From Mannheimia granulomatis (GTDB taxonomy: Bacteria > Pseudomonadota > Gammaproteobacteria > Enterobacterales > Pasteurellaceae), in assembly GCF_013377255.1 (NCBI RefSeq), contig NZ_CP016614.1:1930501-1994500 (forward strand): DNA of 64,000 nt. Direction: 5' to 3'. The first letter of the stretch is position 1. Each line of letters starts with the position of its first letter. The translations under genes and the position numbers were made by a program. Shown one piece after another: positions 1 to 7,669 of this stretch. The notes below the pieces were generated by a model. The model searched no databases and was not told where the DNA came from. It was given only the letters and a program-made list of their open reading frames with translations.

Positions 1-1071
1 CTGTACGATGACAACCTCGACAACTTAGAGAAAGTGAGTGCCGAGTTCACCGCCAAAGGCTACAAAGTGAAGCAGTTTAAGGATTTTGTAAAATATACTC
101 AAGATTCGACCGCTCCACTGGAAAGCTTCCCGAACTACCACTGGCTCGTTTCGGCACAATGGCTGAAAGATGCGTTGGAAGGCAAAAAACCGGAAACCCA
201 CAACGGCACGGAAACGATGGTCTTCCACGTTTCGTGGGGGCCGGTCGATCAAGCTGCCGGTTACAAACAGCACGTTACAGGAGCCTACCACTTCGATACC
301 GACTGGATCGAAAATGCACCGGTGTGGAACTTGTCTTCGCCTGAAATCATCGAGCAAAACTTGCTGAAAAACGGCATCACCAAAGATAAAACCATCGTGC
401 TTTACTCCGAAAACCAACTGGCGGCGTTCCGTGTGTTGTGGGCGTTGAAATGGGCTGGCGTGGAAGATGTGCGTATCCTCAACGGCGGAATGAATGCGTG
501 GATCAATAACGAGTTCCCAATCGACACCACCGTAAACACGCCAACCCCTGCGACCGACTTTGGCGTGAAAATCCCTGCCAATCCGCAACTTTCGATTGAC
601 ACCGCCCAAGAAGCCTACGCCAAGCAGAAAGAGGGCGTAAAACTCGTGAGTATTCGTGCGTGGGAAGAGCATTTAGGCACGATCAGCGGCTACGACTACA
701 TTCCGGGCAAAGGCGAACCGGAGGGGGCAATTTGGGGCTATGCCGGCACAGACTCTTCTAACGTGGCGGACTACTACGATCCAGACGGCTCACTGCGTAA
801 CCCAAAAGAAATTTTCGCTTTATGGGAAAAACAGGGCATCAAACCGAACGACTCATTAGCGTTCTACTGCGGCACGGGCTGGCGTGCAGGCATTCCGTGG
901 TTTATGACCCAAATGGCAGGTTGGAAAAATGCGATTGTGTATGACGGCGGCTGGAATGCGTGGCAAATGGATTCATCACTGCCAACCAAAGCACCGTCCA
1001 ATGCGGCAAAACCGAATGCAAAAAACTTCTTCGGCACCACGCCAAGAACAGGGCTTTCTTGTAAGAGTTAA
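1..1071 (+). CDS. Rhodanese-family thiosulfate sulfurtransferase, 5' truncated by window edge
   Basis: The frame is open from base 1, and the only start inside the window is a GTG at 34, so the true N-terminus (probably with a signal peptide) lies upstream. Two rhodanese domains are visible, at about residues 40-165 and 185-335 counting from the GTG. The second has the catalytic loop CGTGWRAG, with its cysteine near residue 279; the first has SENQ in that place and is probably structural. The expected reaction is sulfur transfer from thiosulfate or another donor to an acceptor. Family membership is clear; the physiological substrate is not. An imperfect inverted uptake-signal pair (about 1076-1125) follows and may end the transcript before ssrA. 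Confidence 0.88.
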   Translation: MYDDNLDNLEKVSAEFTAKGYKVKQFKDFVKYTQDSTAPLESFPNYHWLVSAQWLKDALEGKKPETHNGTETMVFHVSWGPVDQAAGYKQHVTGAYHFDTDWIENAPVWNLSSPEIIEQNLLKNGITKDKTIVLYSENQLAAFRVLWALKWAGVEDVRILNGGMNAWINNEFPIDTTVNTPTPATDFGVKIPANPQLSIDTAQEAYAKQKEGVKLVSIRAWEEHLGTISGYDYIPGKGEPEGAIWGYAGTDSSNVADYYDPDGSLRNPKEIFALWEKQGIKPNDSLAFYCGTGWRAGIPWFMTQMAGWKNAIVYDGGWNAWQMDSSLPTKAPSNAAKPNAKNFFGTTPRTGLSCKS

Positions 1072-1142
1072 TCACGCAAGCGGTCGAATTTGCAAATTAT
1101 TTTGCAAAACCGACCGCTTTCCGCTAGAATTACCAGACTTTT

Positions 1143-1509
1143 GGGGCTGATTTTGGATTCGACGGGATTGGCGAAGCCCAAGGTGCATGTCGAGGTGCGG
1201 TAGGCCTCGTAAACAAACCGCAAAAAAATAGTCGCAAACGACGAACAATACGCTTTAGCAGCTTAATAACCTGCTTTAAAGCCTTATCTCCTCAGCTTCC
1301 GCTCGTAAGACGAGGGTAAAGATAAGTCACCCAAAACGAGATCGTGTTGAAGCCGCAGCTATAGGATCGAAGCACTAAATTGAACATAGCTAGTTTATTC
1401 ATTGCGTGTCTGTCCGCTGTGGATAAGCGAAATTAAAGACTAGACTAAACATGTAGTACTGAAGGTAGAGAAATTTCGGACGGGGGTTCAAATCCCCCCA
1501 GCTCCACCA
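1143..1509 (+). ncRNA. ssrA: tmRNA (ssrA)
   Basis: The gene starts GGGGCTGATTTTGGATTCGA and ends with a T-arm-like GGTTCAAATC segment, then AGCTCCACCA, so CCA is encoded. The tag frame at 1234-1266 reads ANDEQYALAA followed by TAA TAA, one residue different from the E. coli tag ANDENYALAA. The 367-base length is normal. tmRNA with SmpB rescues stalled ribosomes and tags the nascent peptide for ClpXP. The 3' end is intact. tmRNA genes are common integration targets and an integrase gene follows, but no copy of the ssrA 3' end was found at the far end of the island. Confidence 0.97.
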
Positions 1510-1540
1510 AATTATAAACCTATAGAGTTCTATAGATACC

Positions 1541-1577
1541 AAAAAAGCCTTGAATTACAATAGCTCAAGGCTTTTTT
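1541..1577 (+). terminator. Rho-independent terminator of ssrA
   Basis: Arms AAAAAAGCCTTGA and TCAAGGCTTTTTT enclose an 11-base loop and end in a T tract, 32 bases after the tmRNA CCA. A small perfect inverted repeat, CTATAGA-GT-TCTATAG (1520-1535), lies between the two. Confidence 0.9.
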
Positions 1578-1620
1578 ATTGCCCTATGCGTACCTATCAA
1601 GTACAATCAAATCCGAAGAT

Positions 1621-1773
1621 TTTAGGAGTATATTTAGGAGTACGCAGAAATACTCCTAAAAATTTGTACTCCTAAAACCACTTTAGAGCCTGTTTAGATA
1701 AGGCTTTATCGCTTTTAGTTTTGTACTCCTAAACAAAATCATACTCCTAATATTTAAATTTCATACTCCTAAA
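1621..1773. repeat. Array of decamer TACTCCTAAA upstream of the integrase gene
   Basis: Seven copies of TACTCCTAAA, one with a final T, lie in the 160 bases before int: inverted at 1621-1630 and 1633-1642, direct at 1651-1660, 1667-1676, 1724-1733, 1742-1751 and 1764-1773. The first inverted pair lies inside the 26-base repeat that recurs at 11643-11668. Short repeated sites clustered beside an integrase gene resemble arm-type integrase binding sites. They could also autoregulate int, since the last copy ends 8 bases before its start. Confidence 0.65.
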
Positions 1774-1781
1774 GGTTTGTT

Positions 1782-3008
1782 ATGGCTAGAAAAATCACAC
1801 CTTTGAATGACACACAGATAAGAAAAGCGAAGCCCGAAGATAGCCCATTGCGAGACGGTAGCGGTTTGCTACTTGTTATTACGCAAAATTCTAAGTTGTG
1901 GCGGTTTAGGTATGAAAGACCGTTCACAAAAAAGCGGAATGATTTAAGCATAGGCGGTTATCCTGATATTTCTTTAGCACAGGCAAGGGAAATCAGAGAA
2001 GAATATCGGGCTTTACTGGCTCAAAATATCGATCCTCAAATCTACCGACAACAGCAAGCACAGGCAAAAGCTAACGAGATAAACAATACTTACGAAAATG
2101 TAGCGTGGTTGTGGCTGGAACACCGTAAGACAAAGAAAAATTTTTCAGAGAATTATCAAAAAGATGTGATGGCCTTAATCAAAAATAACCTACTCCCCCA
2201 CTTTGGAAAAATGCCTATCACTCAGATAACCGCACCAATAGCGATTAAAGCCTTTAAGCAGTACCAAGACGAAGGCAAGCTAGAGAAGTTAAAGCGGACA
2301 ATTCAAAAGCATAACGAAATTATGATGTTTGCCGTACATAGGGAAATGATACCTTTTAACCCTACGGCCAACATTGCGAAAGAGTTCGATAGTCCAACTG
2401 TAGAGCATTTTAAAACTATCAAGCCCGAAGATTTAGGCGAGTTCTTATATACGCTACAAAACGCTCAAATTCACTTACAGACTCGTTATTTGATTCTGTG
2501 GCAGTTACTCATTATGACCCGCCCGAACGAATCAGCAAGGGCAAAATGGGAGCATATAGACGAAAAGGCGAAACTATGGACTATTCCACCTGAAAATATG
2601 AAGCGAGGCATTGAACATAAAATTACACTATCGCGGCAAGCTATCGCACTTTTAAGGGAGATTAAAAAGTTGAGTGGCGGAAAAGAATATTTGTTCCCAA
2701 GTGTGAAAAATCCAAAGACTCACGTTAACACACAAACCGCCAACAGTGCTATAAAGCGAATGGGCTATAAAGGTAAGTTAGTAGCTCACGGTATGCGGTC
2801 GATTGCCTCAACTTATTTAAATGAAAAGGGCTACAACAGCGATTTAATCGAAGTGGCTTTATCTCACATTAATTCAGATCGGGTAAAATTAGCCTATGAC
2901 AGAGGGGAGAGACTAGAACAGCGTTTTAAACTTCTTCAGACGTGGGCGGATTTTGTAGAGGAATGTTCACAGGGTAGCTTGCCTCAATATCATTTAAAAG
3001 TAGCCTAG
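1782..3008 (+). CDS. int: Tyrosine recombinase (phage/island integrase)
   Basis: This 408-residue protein has the N-terminal arm-binding domain of the DUF4102 type (about 1-90), a SAM-like core-binding domain (about 105-200) and a C-terminal catalytic domain. Catalytic residues visible are R247 (in TRPNE), H336 and R339 (HGMR), H362 (LSHINSDR) and Y372 (LAYDRGER), with the usual spacing. It should catalyse site-specific integration and excision of the island. It is the leftmost gene of the element and is preceded by the decamer array. An Apl-type uptake signal and a terminator follow it. Confidence 0.93.
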   Translation: MARKITPLNDTQIRKAKPEDSPLRDGSGLLLVITQNSKLWRFRYERPFTKKRNDLSIGGYPDISLAQAREIREEYRALLAQNIDPQIYRQQQAQAKANEINNTYENVAWLWLEHRKTKKNFSENYQKDVMALIKNNLLPHFGKMPITQITAPIAIKAFKQYQDEGKLEKLKRTIQKHNEIMMFAVHREMIPFNPTANIAKEFDSPTVEHFKTIKPEDLGEFLYTLQNAQIHLQTRYLILWQLLIMTRPNESARAKWEHIDEKAKLWTIPPENMKRGIEHKITLSRQAIALLREIKKLSGGKEYLFPSVKNPKTHVNTQTANSAIKRMGYKGKLVAHGMRSIASTYLNEKGYNSDLIEVALSHINSDRVKLAYDRGERLEQRFKLLQTWADFVEECSQGSLPQYHLKVA

Positions 3009-3040
3009 TAAATTTTCCGCCAAATATGACCGCTTGTAAT

Positions 3041-3069
3041 GCCGTTGGGTAACTCCTAACGGCTTTTTT
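3041..3069 (+). terminator. Terminator after the integrase gene
   Basis: GCCGTT and AACGGC pair around an 11-base loop and are followed by TTTTTT, 33 bases after the int stop codon. Confidence 0.75.
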
Positions 3070-3120
3070 ATTCTCGTTCTTCTATATATATTTTTTTACA
3101 ACCAAACTTTTAGAAAAAAT

Positions 3121-3231
3121 ATCACCTTTTTCACCTAAATAGATACAAAGCCTTATATATCAAGGCTTGATGAATGGTGATATTTTCAAAAAAACATCAC
3201 CAAAATATCACCTAAACACCAAAACATCACC
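3121..3231. repeat. Left ATCACC/GGTGAT repeat cluster
   Basis: This lies in the 327-base gene-free gap between int and the toxin gene. ATCACC occurs at 3121-3126, 3196-3201, 3207-3212 and 3226-3231, TTCACC at 3130-3135 and GGTGAT at 3176-3181. The 19-mer ACAAAGCCTTATATATCAA at 3145-3163 recurs exactly at 11486-11504, within a similar cluster. The surroundings are very AT-rich. This could be part of an origin or an operator region for the toxin-antitoxin operon. Confidence 0.6.
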
Positions 3232-3335
3232 TAATTTTTTAAAATGCTTGATTATTTATATCTAAAACCCACCTTGATTTATACGCATATTGCGGATAAT
3301 ATAACACCTAATAGAGCCGTACAGGAACGGATAGA

Positions 3336-3668
3336 ATGAATTTGACTTTTATTGAATTGCCACCTTTTGAGCGTTTTAGAGATGAAAACTTAACTGATGA
3401 GGATTATAGAGCTTTCCAAAATGAGCTATTAAATAACCCTGAAAAAGGGGACTTGATACAGGGGCTGAATGGTCTAAGAAAAATCAGACTAGCAGATAGC
3501 AAACGCAACAAAGGGAAGCGGGGCGGAATAAGGGCGATTTATTATTACTTTATCAGCCGTGATCAAATTTATTTAGTTACTGCATACGGCAAAGATAGAC
3601 AAGAAGATTTAACCACAGAACAACGTAAATCATTGAGTGCTATCATTGATTTAATAAAGACTTTATAG
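3336..3668 (+). CDS. RelE/HigB-type toxin of a type II toxin-antitoxin pair
   Basis: The 110-residue protein has the RelE/ParE-superfamily shape: an early FERF...LTDEDYRAFQNEL helix, a central GLRKIRLADSKRNKGKRGGIRAIYYYF strand region and a C-terminal VTAYGKDRQEDL segment. These match HigB-2-like mRNA interferases. Family toxins cleave mRNA at the ribosome. An HTH protein starts 8 bases downstream, the toxin-first order typical of HigBA pairs. The likely role is maintenance of the island, or modulation of host or phage growth. Activity is inferred, not shown. Confidence 0.85.
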   Translation: MNLTFIELPPFERFRDENLTDEDYRAFQNELLNNPEKGDLIQGLNGLRKIRLADSKRNKGKRGGIRAIYYYFISRDQIYLVTAYGKDRQEDLTTEQRKSLSAIIDLIKTL

Positions 3669-3676
3669 GGGTTATT

Positions 3677-3985
3677 ATGGCTACATTATACGATGATTTA
3701 TTAGAAGGCTTAACGGCAATGAAGGAACACCTCGAGGGCAAGCGGACACTACGCACTGAAACACTATCACACCCTGAACCGTTGCATATTACAGCCGATG
3801 AGGTAAAAGCGATTAGGGCAAGATTAAACCTCTCTCAAGCGGTATTTGCTCAACGTTTACGAACAAGCGTAAAAACCTATCAAGGGTGGGAGCAAGGGAA
3901 AAGCACCCCAAACCCACAAGCTACTATTCTTTTGCGATTAGTGGAACAATCCCCACAGGTATTTGAACAAATAGCACGACTTTAA
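3677..3985 (+). CDS. HTH antitoxin partner (HigA/NadS-like)
   Basis: The 102-residue protein has an XRE-type helix-turn-helix at about residues 43-95, containing the segments IRARLNLSQAVFAQRLRTS and VKTYQGWEQGKSTPNP. The first 40 residues form a separate N-terminal segment that probably contacts the toxin. It follows the toxin gene by 8 bases and should both neutralise the toxin and repress the operon. A good terminator follows directly, so the pair forms a closed two-gene unit. Confidence 0.87.
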   Translation: MATLYDDLLEGLTAMKEHLEGKRTLRTETLSHPEPLHITADEVKAIRARLNLSQAVFAQRLRTSVKTYQGWEQGKSTPNPQATILLRLVEQSPQVFEQIARL

Positions 3986-3990
3986 AAATC

Positions 3991-4018
3991 AGCCGTTGAT
4001 GAAAATTGACGGCTTTTT
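3991..4018 (+). terminator. Terminator of the toxin-antitoxin operon
   Basis: AGCCGT and ACGGCT pair around a 12-base loop, followed by TTTTT. The hairpin starts 6 bases after the antitoxin stop codon. Confidence 0.8.
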
Positions 4019-4295
4019 ACTTTGGCTTCTCTCTCGTACTGTTCCTTAAATGCTCCTCGTATGTATCCGCAAACGGTACGGAGTCGGTACTAAAAATGAA
4101 TCAGATTGGAATCGAATTTCTATAGAAAATAACTGCTTGAACACCCTCTATTACTGTAATAAAAAACAGCTTTTCATTTGTAATTTATCTGAATAATTGG
4201 CAAAATACAGCCAATCAAGTTCAATCCGCACCTATACGGATTTATTCAAATTAGCGTGGATAGTGGTGGAGTAATTAACCGACACGAAAGGAGAA

Positions 4296-4336
4296 AGCCC
4301 TTTATTTCTCTTTCCACGTTCTCACAGTAAAGGGCT
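4296..4336 (+). promoter_or_regulatory. Hairpin in the leader of the unknown gene at 4357
   Basis: AGCCCTTTA (4296-4304) and TAAAGGGCT (4328-4336) form a perfect 9-base stem, ending 20 bases before the start codon. No T tract follows, so it is not a standard terminator. An out-of-frame ATG at 4353 opens an 11-codon frame overlapping the start at 4357. The rest of 4019-4295 shows no gene and no other structure I can support. Confidence 0.4.
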
Positions 4337-4356
4337 ACGCAAAGGGGCGTTTATGT

Positions 4357-5349
4357 ATGCTTACTCAAGAATTTTTATCACTTGCTGAAGCTAGTGATTT
4401 TGTTAAATCCAAAGGATTAAATTTAGAAGAATGGGATTTAATTTTTCTAGCTTCAAAAGGAGAATTTAGAGCATTCAATAATATCTATTCAATTCCTAGA
4501 TTCAATGACAGCAATCCTCTTTATAAAATCAATGGGTTAAAAGGAGTTTTTGAGTCAATCATAGAAACACAATTATTAGATGTTACTGAACGCATTACAA
4601 AAGCTTTAACAGATAGCAATATAGAAGTTTTACAGAGTTCCAACGGATATAAAGATATATTGTTGCTTAAAGATAAACAAACAAAGATTGAAGTTGAAGT
4701 TTCGTACAATCCTTATGGCGAGTTTCATTTTAGTGAGCTACGTTATCCTTATGCGTCAGTTTATTTTCCAGTATTTGATGGATTAGGAAAGCAATTTGAT
4801 ATTATTAATGGTATGGTTGAAAGCCGAATGTTAGAAGATATCTCGAGTAAAAACTTTTTAAATTCAAAACTATTCTATAAAATGCTCCAAAAAAGTTTAA
4901 ATAATTATTATGTAGTAAACAGTCCATTAGATCATTTTTATTTCAAACTAAAGGAAATCATATTTTACCCTATTGGCTTACAACCTTACTACATCTCATC
5001 TGATGAGTTATCTAATAATAATGATTTAAAAGAAATTTATGATGAAGAGGATTTTTCAAATATCTTCTATTTTCAAAAAGAAGAGCTAGAAGCCTATATC
5101 AATAAAAGCCTACAGATAGAAACACAATTAGAACAAACAGATATGCCATTAATATTTGAGGGAAATATACCATCTAAAACAGATCAAGATAAATTAGCCC
5201 ACTTTATCAAGCTAATTATTCAAAAAAGTGAATTTAGGAAAGATGGTAGAATGCCGACTTATAGCGAACTCCATACAATGCTAAGCCATAAATACCCGAA
5301 TGAGGCAATCCCATCTAAAAATACACTTAAGAAATATTTAGAACCCTAA
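4357..5349 (+). CDS. Unknown AT-rich island protein
   Basis: I do not recognise this 330-residue protein. No signal peptide or membrane helix is visible. The middle is rich in Asn, Tyr, Phe and Ile. Residues 105-140 look beta-rich (KQTKIEVEVSYNPYGEF). The last 60 residues (DKLAHFIKLIIQKS...PTYSELHTMLSHKYP...KNTLKKYLEP) resemble a small helical DNA-binding or replication-accessory domain, but this is weak. Base composition is lower in G+C than in its neighbours. It sits alone between two terminators, so it is an independent cargo-like unit, possibly an accessory or defence gene. Confidence 0.7.
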   Translation: MLTQEFLSLAEASDFVKSKGLNLEEWDLIFLASKGEFRAFNNIYSIPRFNDSNPLYKINGLKGVFESIIETQLLDVTERITKALTDSNIEVLQSSNGYKDILLLKDKQTKIEVEVSYNPYGEFHFSELRYPYASVYFPVFDGLGKQFDIINGMVESRMLEDISSKNFLNSKLFYKMLQKSLNNYYVVNSPLDHFYFKLKEIIFYPIGLQPYYISSDELSNNNDLKEIYDEEDFSNIFYFQKEELEAYINKSLQIETQLEQTDMPLIFEGNIPSKTDQDKLAHFIKLIIQKSEFRKDGRMPTYSELHTMLSHKYPNEAIPSKNTLKKYLEP

Positions 5350-5352
5350 TCA

Positions 5353-5380
5353 AAATCCGCTAATTATGGCGGATTTTTTA
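5353..5380 (+). terminator. Terminator after the unknown gene
   Basis: AAATCCGC and GCGGATTT pair around TAATTATG and continue into a T tract, directly after the stop codon. Confidence 0.85.
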
Positions 5381-5388
5381 TTCAAACA

Positions 5389-5437
5389 GTTCATTTGTTC
5401 AATGAACACAGTTCAATAGTTCATTCTCCCCCTGAAC
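5389..5437. promoter_or_regulatory. GTTCA/TGAAC repeat array upstream of the alpA-like gene
   Basis: Four GTTCA (5389, 5397, 5411, 5419) and two TGAAC (5403, 5433) lie within 49 bases, including the palindrome GTTCAATGAAC at 5397-5407. The array is 80-130 bases before the alpA-like start, at the head of the long rightward gene block. It looks like an operator set for a regulator of this operon. The regulator is unknown; AlpA itself or a helper-phage repressor is possible. Confidence 0.45.
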
Positions 5438-5519
5438 AATCTCTCTTTTCTTAGAATCCCTATCGAGCAGCCGATGACTATCACGGCTTATCCATTCCCA
5501 ACAGATAGAGAGAACCATA

Positions 5520-5738
5520 ATGACACCTGAAACAACACCTCAAAAAATCCTAAGACGTTTAGAAACTATCTCACGTTTAGGAGTAAGTAAAAGTACATTC
5601 CAAGACTGGCAGAACCCGAAATCAAAACGCTACCGCCCAGACTTCCCGAAGAAAATCCAACTAGGGGCTAATTCAGTAGGCTATCTCGAAAGCGAAATCA
5701 ACGCATTTATTCAATCATTGGCGGATAGCCGAGTATAA
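5520..5738 (+). CDS. alpA: AlpA-family transcriptional activator
   Basis: This 72-residue MerR-like small regulator has the recognition helix segment SRLGVSKSTFQDWQ and the family-typical tail GANSVGYLESEINAFIQSL. AlpA proteins switch on excision and replication genes in Gram-negative phage satellites and cryptic prophages. The gene opens the rightward block running to about 11358. It is preceded by the GTTCA array and followed 10 bases later by the antirepressor gene. It is one of the markers pointing to a satellite rather than a prophage remnant. Confidence 0.85.
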   Translation: MTPETTPQKILRRLETISRLGVSKSTFQDWQNPKSKRYRPDFPKKIQLGANSVGYLESEINAFIQSLADSRV

Positions 5739-5748
5739 GGGGGAAACA

Positions 5749-6477
5749 ATGAATCAATCACTTAATCAGATTTTAGAAATCGTAGCAAACGACCATTTTC
5801 AAGGCATAAACGCCCGTAATTTACACCAAGCGTTAAAGGTGGGTAGAGATTTCTCAACGTGGATTAAATCTCGTTTACAGGGTGCAAATTTTATTGAAGA
5901 ACAAGATTTTATTATTGTTCAAGAATTGAGCTCACCAAAACGGGGGAGCACAAATAATGAGCCGTCTCCAATGGCAAGACCTCAGAAAGTAAATGAGTAC
6001 ATTCTCTCCATAGATACCGCCAAGCACATTTGCTTGATGGAGCGAAATGAAATAGGACAAGTAATCCGCCAACATTTCATCAATGCAGAAAGAGCCTTGA
6101 AACAGTATGCCCCCAAAGTACACCGTAACACCCTACAGGCGACGGCTGAACGACTGGCAAGCATTGACCATAACCACAAAATGACGGAGGCACTACAAAA
6201 GCACCTAATCCGACAAGGTAAGCAACCACAAGCACACTACTTCATCAATGAACAGAATTTACTAAATAGTCTCGTTATTGGCGGAAATTTCAAAGTGTGG
6301 AAAGCAGAGAAAGGTATCGAAGGCAATGCGAGAGATTATTTCAATGATGAGCAACTTGCCTTACTCACAGAGTTAGAAAAAACAAATGCAGCATTACTTG
6401 AGCTGGATATAGATTATTCCACACGCAAAAAACAGCTAACAGCACTTGCTCACCGTCTGCTACAAGCGAATTCTTAG
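5749..6477 (+). CDS. AntA/AntB-type phage antirepressor
   Basis: The 242-residue protein begins with an AntA domain (about 10-120). It contains INARNLHQALKVGRDFSTWIKSR, the conserved DFI block, and EYILSIDTAKHICLMERNEIGQVIRQHFINAER. The C-terminal half (about 125-240) is helical and unassigned. Antirepressors bind a phage repressor and relieve repression. In a satellite this may sense or interfere with a helper prophage. RBS GGGGGAAACA precedes the ATG. Confidence 0.88.
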   Translation: MNQSLNQILEIVANDHFQGINARNLHQALKVGRDFSTWIKSRLQGANFIEEQDFIIVQELSSPKRGSTNNEPSPMARPQKVNEYILSIDTAKHICLMERNEIGQVIRQHFINAERALKQYAPKVHRNTLQATAERLASIDHNHKMTEALQKHLIRQGKQPQAHYFINEQNLLNSLVIGGNFKVWKAEKGIEGNARDYFNDEQLALLTELEKTNAALLELDIDYSTRKKQLTALAHRLLQANS

Positions 6478-6499
6478 AGTCCATAAAAAGGAATAGCAA

Positions 6500-6637
6500 A
6501 TGAAGTGTATTACCGCCAAGCAAAACCCAGTTTTAATGCGGTTAGCTATCCGCCATTACCTAGAAAATGACAAAGGCAAGGAAACGCCTGTATTCACGTT
6601 TTTAAGCCTTTATTCTGAAACTGAGCCTTACGCCTGA
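6500..6637 (+). CDS. Small unknown island protein (45 aa)
   Basis: An ATG with AAAAGG upstream opens a 45-codon frame (MKCITAKQNPVLMRLAIRHY...). It lies 22 bases after the antirepressor gene on the same strand, filling an otherwise empty gap. There is no recognised domain. Coding status is supported only by position, RBS and codon use. Confidence 0.5.
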   Translation: MKCITAKQNPVLMRLAIRHYLENDKGKETPVFTFLSLYSETEPYA

Positions 6638-6647
6638 GCTTTTAATA

Positions 6648-6782
6648 ATGCTAGGCAAGCGAATAGAGGCACTAGAGAAGCAATACGAGGCAATGCCAGT
6701 AGAAAGCGTTCTAACCACGCTGATGATTTTAAGAAAACAACTCAACCAACTGCGAAAAGTGACGGAGAGAATGAGGAATTAG
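6648..6782 (+). CDS. Small unknown coiled-coil-like island protein (44 aa)
   Basis: The 44-codon frame beginning MLGKRIEALEKQYEAMPVES has heptad-like spacing of Leu, Ile and Met and many Lys, Arg and Glu, so a helical protein is expected. It ends 4 bases before the next start. There is no clear Shine-Dalgarno sequence. Function unknown. Confidence 0.45.
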   Translation: MLGKRIEALEKQYEAMPVESVLTTLMILRKQLNQLRKVTERMRN

Positions 6783-6786
6783 ACAA

Positions 6787-7227
6787 ATGACACAAAAACA
6801 ACTTAAACACGAATTAAATTTGCCAGGTATTACCGCCTTAATGAATGAGCCAATCAAAGCAACATTAAGCTTTTTAGATTTCCCACATATCCGAATTGAA
6901 CGAGTCCACCACGATAACGGCAAGGCATTTTTTATCGGTGTGCTTTCTCTTGATTTAGAAGGCCATATCAATATTGAAATGGCAGGAGCAACAGGATTTT
7001 TAGAAGCACTAGCAATTATTGCCTATCATCAACAACTAACCGCTACCCCGTTATTAGTGAATGATGACCTATTAGCGGAAATTAACAAACTACCCCATCC
7101 ACAACGTACAAACCCTTTTATTGACCAACACGGCAACGAAATCACAAAGGAGATGATGAATAAAGACTATCGAAAAGAAATTGATTATCTATTTGCTGAA
7201 AAACGAATAAAGGAGGGGAAACAATGA
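6787..7227 (+). CDS. Unknown island protein (146 aa)
   Basis: This soluble 146-residue protein is not recognised. It has a beta-strand-rich middle (ATLSFLDFPHIRIERVHHDN, FFIGVLSLDLEGHINIEMAG) and a charged tail. Its stop overlaps the ATG of the TerS-like gene (7224) by 4 bases, so the two are probably translationally coupled and act in the same process. Confidence 0.7.
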   Translation: MTQKQLKHELNLPGITALMNEPIKATLSFLDFPHIRIERVHHDNGKAFFIGVLSLDLEGHINIEMAGATGFLEALAIIAYHQQLTATPLLVNDDLLAEINKLPHPQRTNPFIDQHGNEITKEMMNKDYRKEIDYLFAEKRIKEGKQ

Positions 7228-7655
7228 GCGAACTCACACCAAAGCAAGAATTTTTTTGTCTTGCCTATATCGAAACAGGCAACGCAAGCGAAGCATATCG
7301 CCAAGCATACGAAGCGGTAGAAATGAAACCCGAAACGGTCCACCGCAAAGCAAAAGAACTGATGGATAACGGCAAGATCACGGCAAGGATTGAGGAACTG
7401 AAAGCCGAACACGCAGAACGCCATAAATTAACCGTTGATGACCTTTTAAGAGAGTTAGAAGAGGCTAGAACACTAGCTAAAACCAAAGAGAACCCAAACG
7501 CAATGACACAAGCAACAATGGGTAAAGCGAAGTTATTAGGGCTAGATAAGCAAATTATCGATCACACCTCCAGCGATAACAGCTTAAAACCACAAGTTAA
7601 CCTTTCTGAAGATGAATTTAGAAAGATGGCCCTAGAGCTTTTAGCAACTGTTTAA
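7224..7655 (+). CDS. Terminase small subunit-like protein 1
   Basis: The 143-residue protein starts with the Terminase_2-type helix-turn-helix pattern LTPKQEFFCLAYIETGNASEAYRQAY (residues 4-29). It continues with a helical linker (KAKELMDNGKITARIEELKAEH) and an acidic C-terminal region. Phage TerS recognises the pac or cos site for the large terminase. No large terminase follows. Satellites are known to encode their own TerS to redirect helper packaging, which fits this lone gene. RBS GGAGGGG. Confidence 0.82.
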   Translation: MSELTPKQEFFCLAYIETGNASEAYRQAYEAVEMKPETVHRKAKELMDNGKITARIEELKAEHAERHKLTVDDLLRELEEARTLAKTKENPNAMTQATMGKAKLLGLDKQIIDHTSSDNSLKPQVNLSEDEFRKMALELLATV

Positions 7656-7669
7656 CGAGGAATTAAAAA

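Noticed and set aside
25..672. 215-codon frame on the minus strand opposite the rhodanese gene
   Set aside because: It is a shadow of a well-supported plus-strand gene: no RBS, no family pattern, and the rhodanese motifs are unambiguous.
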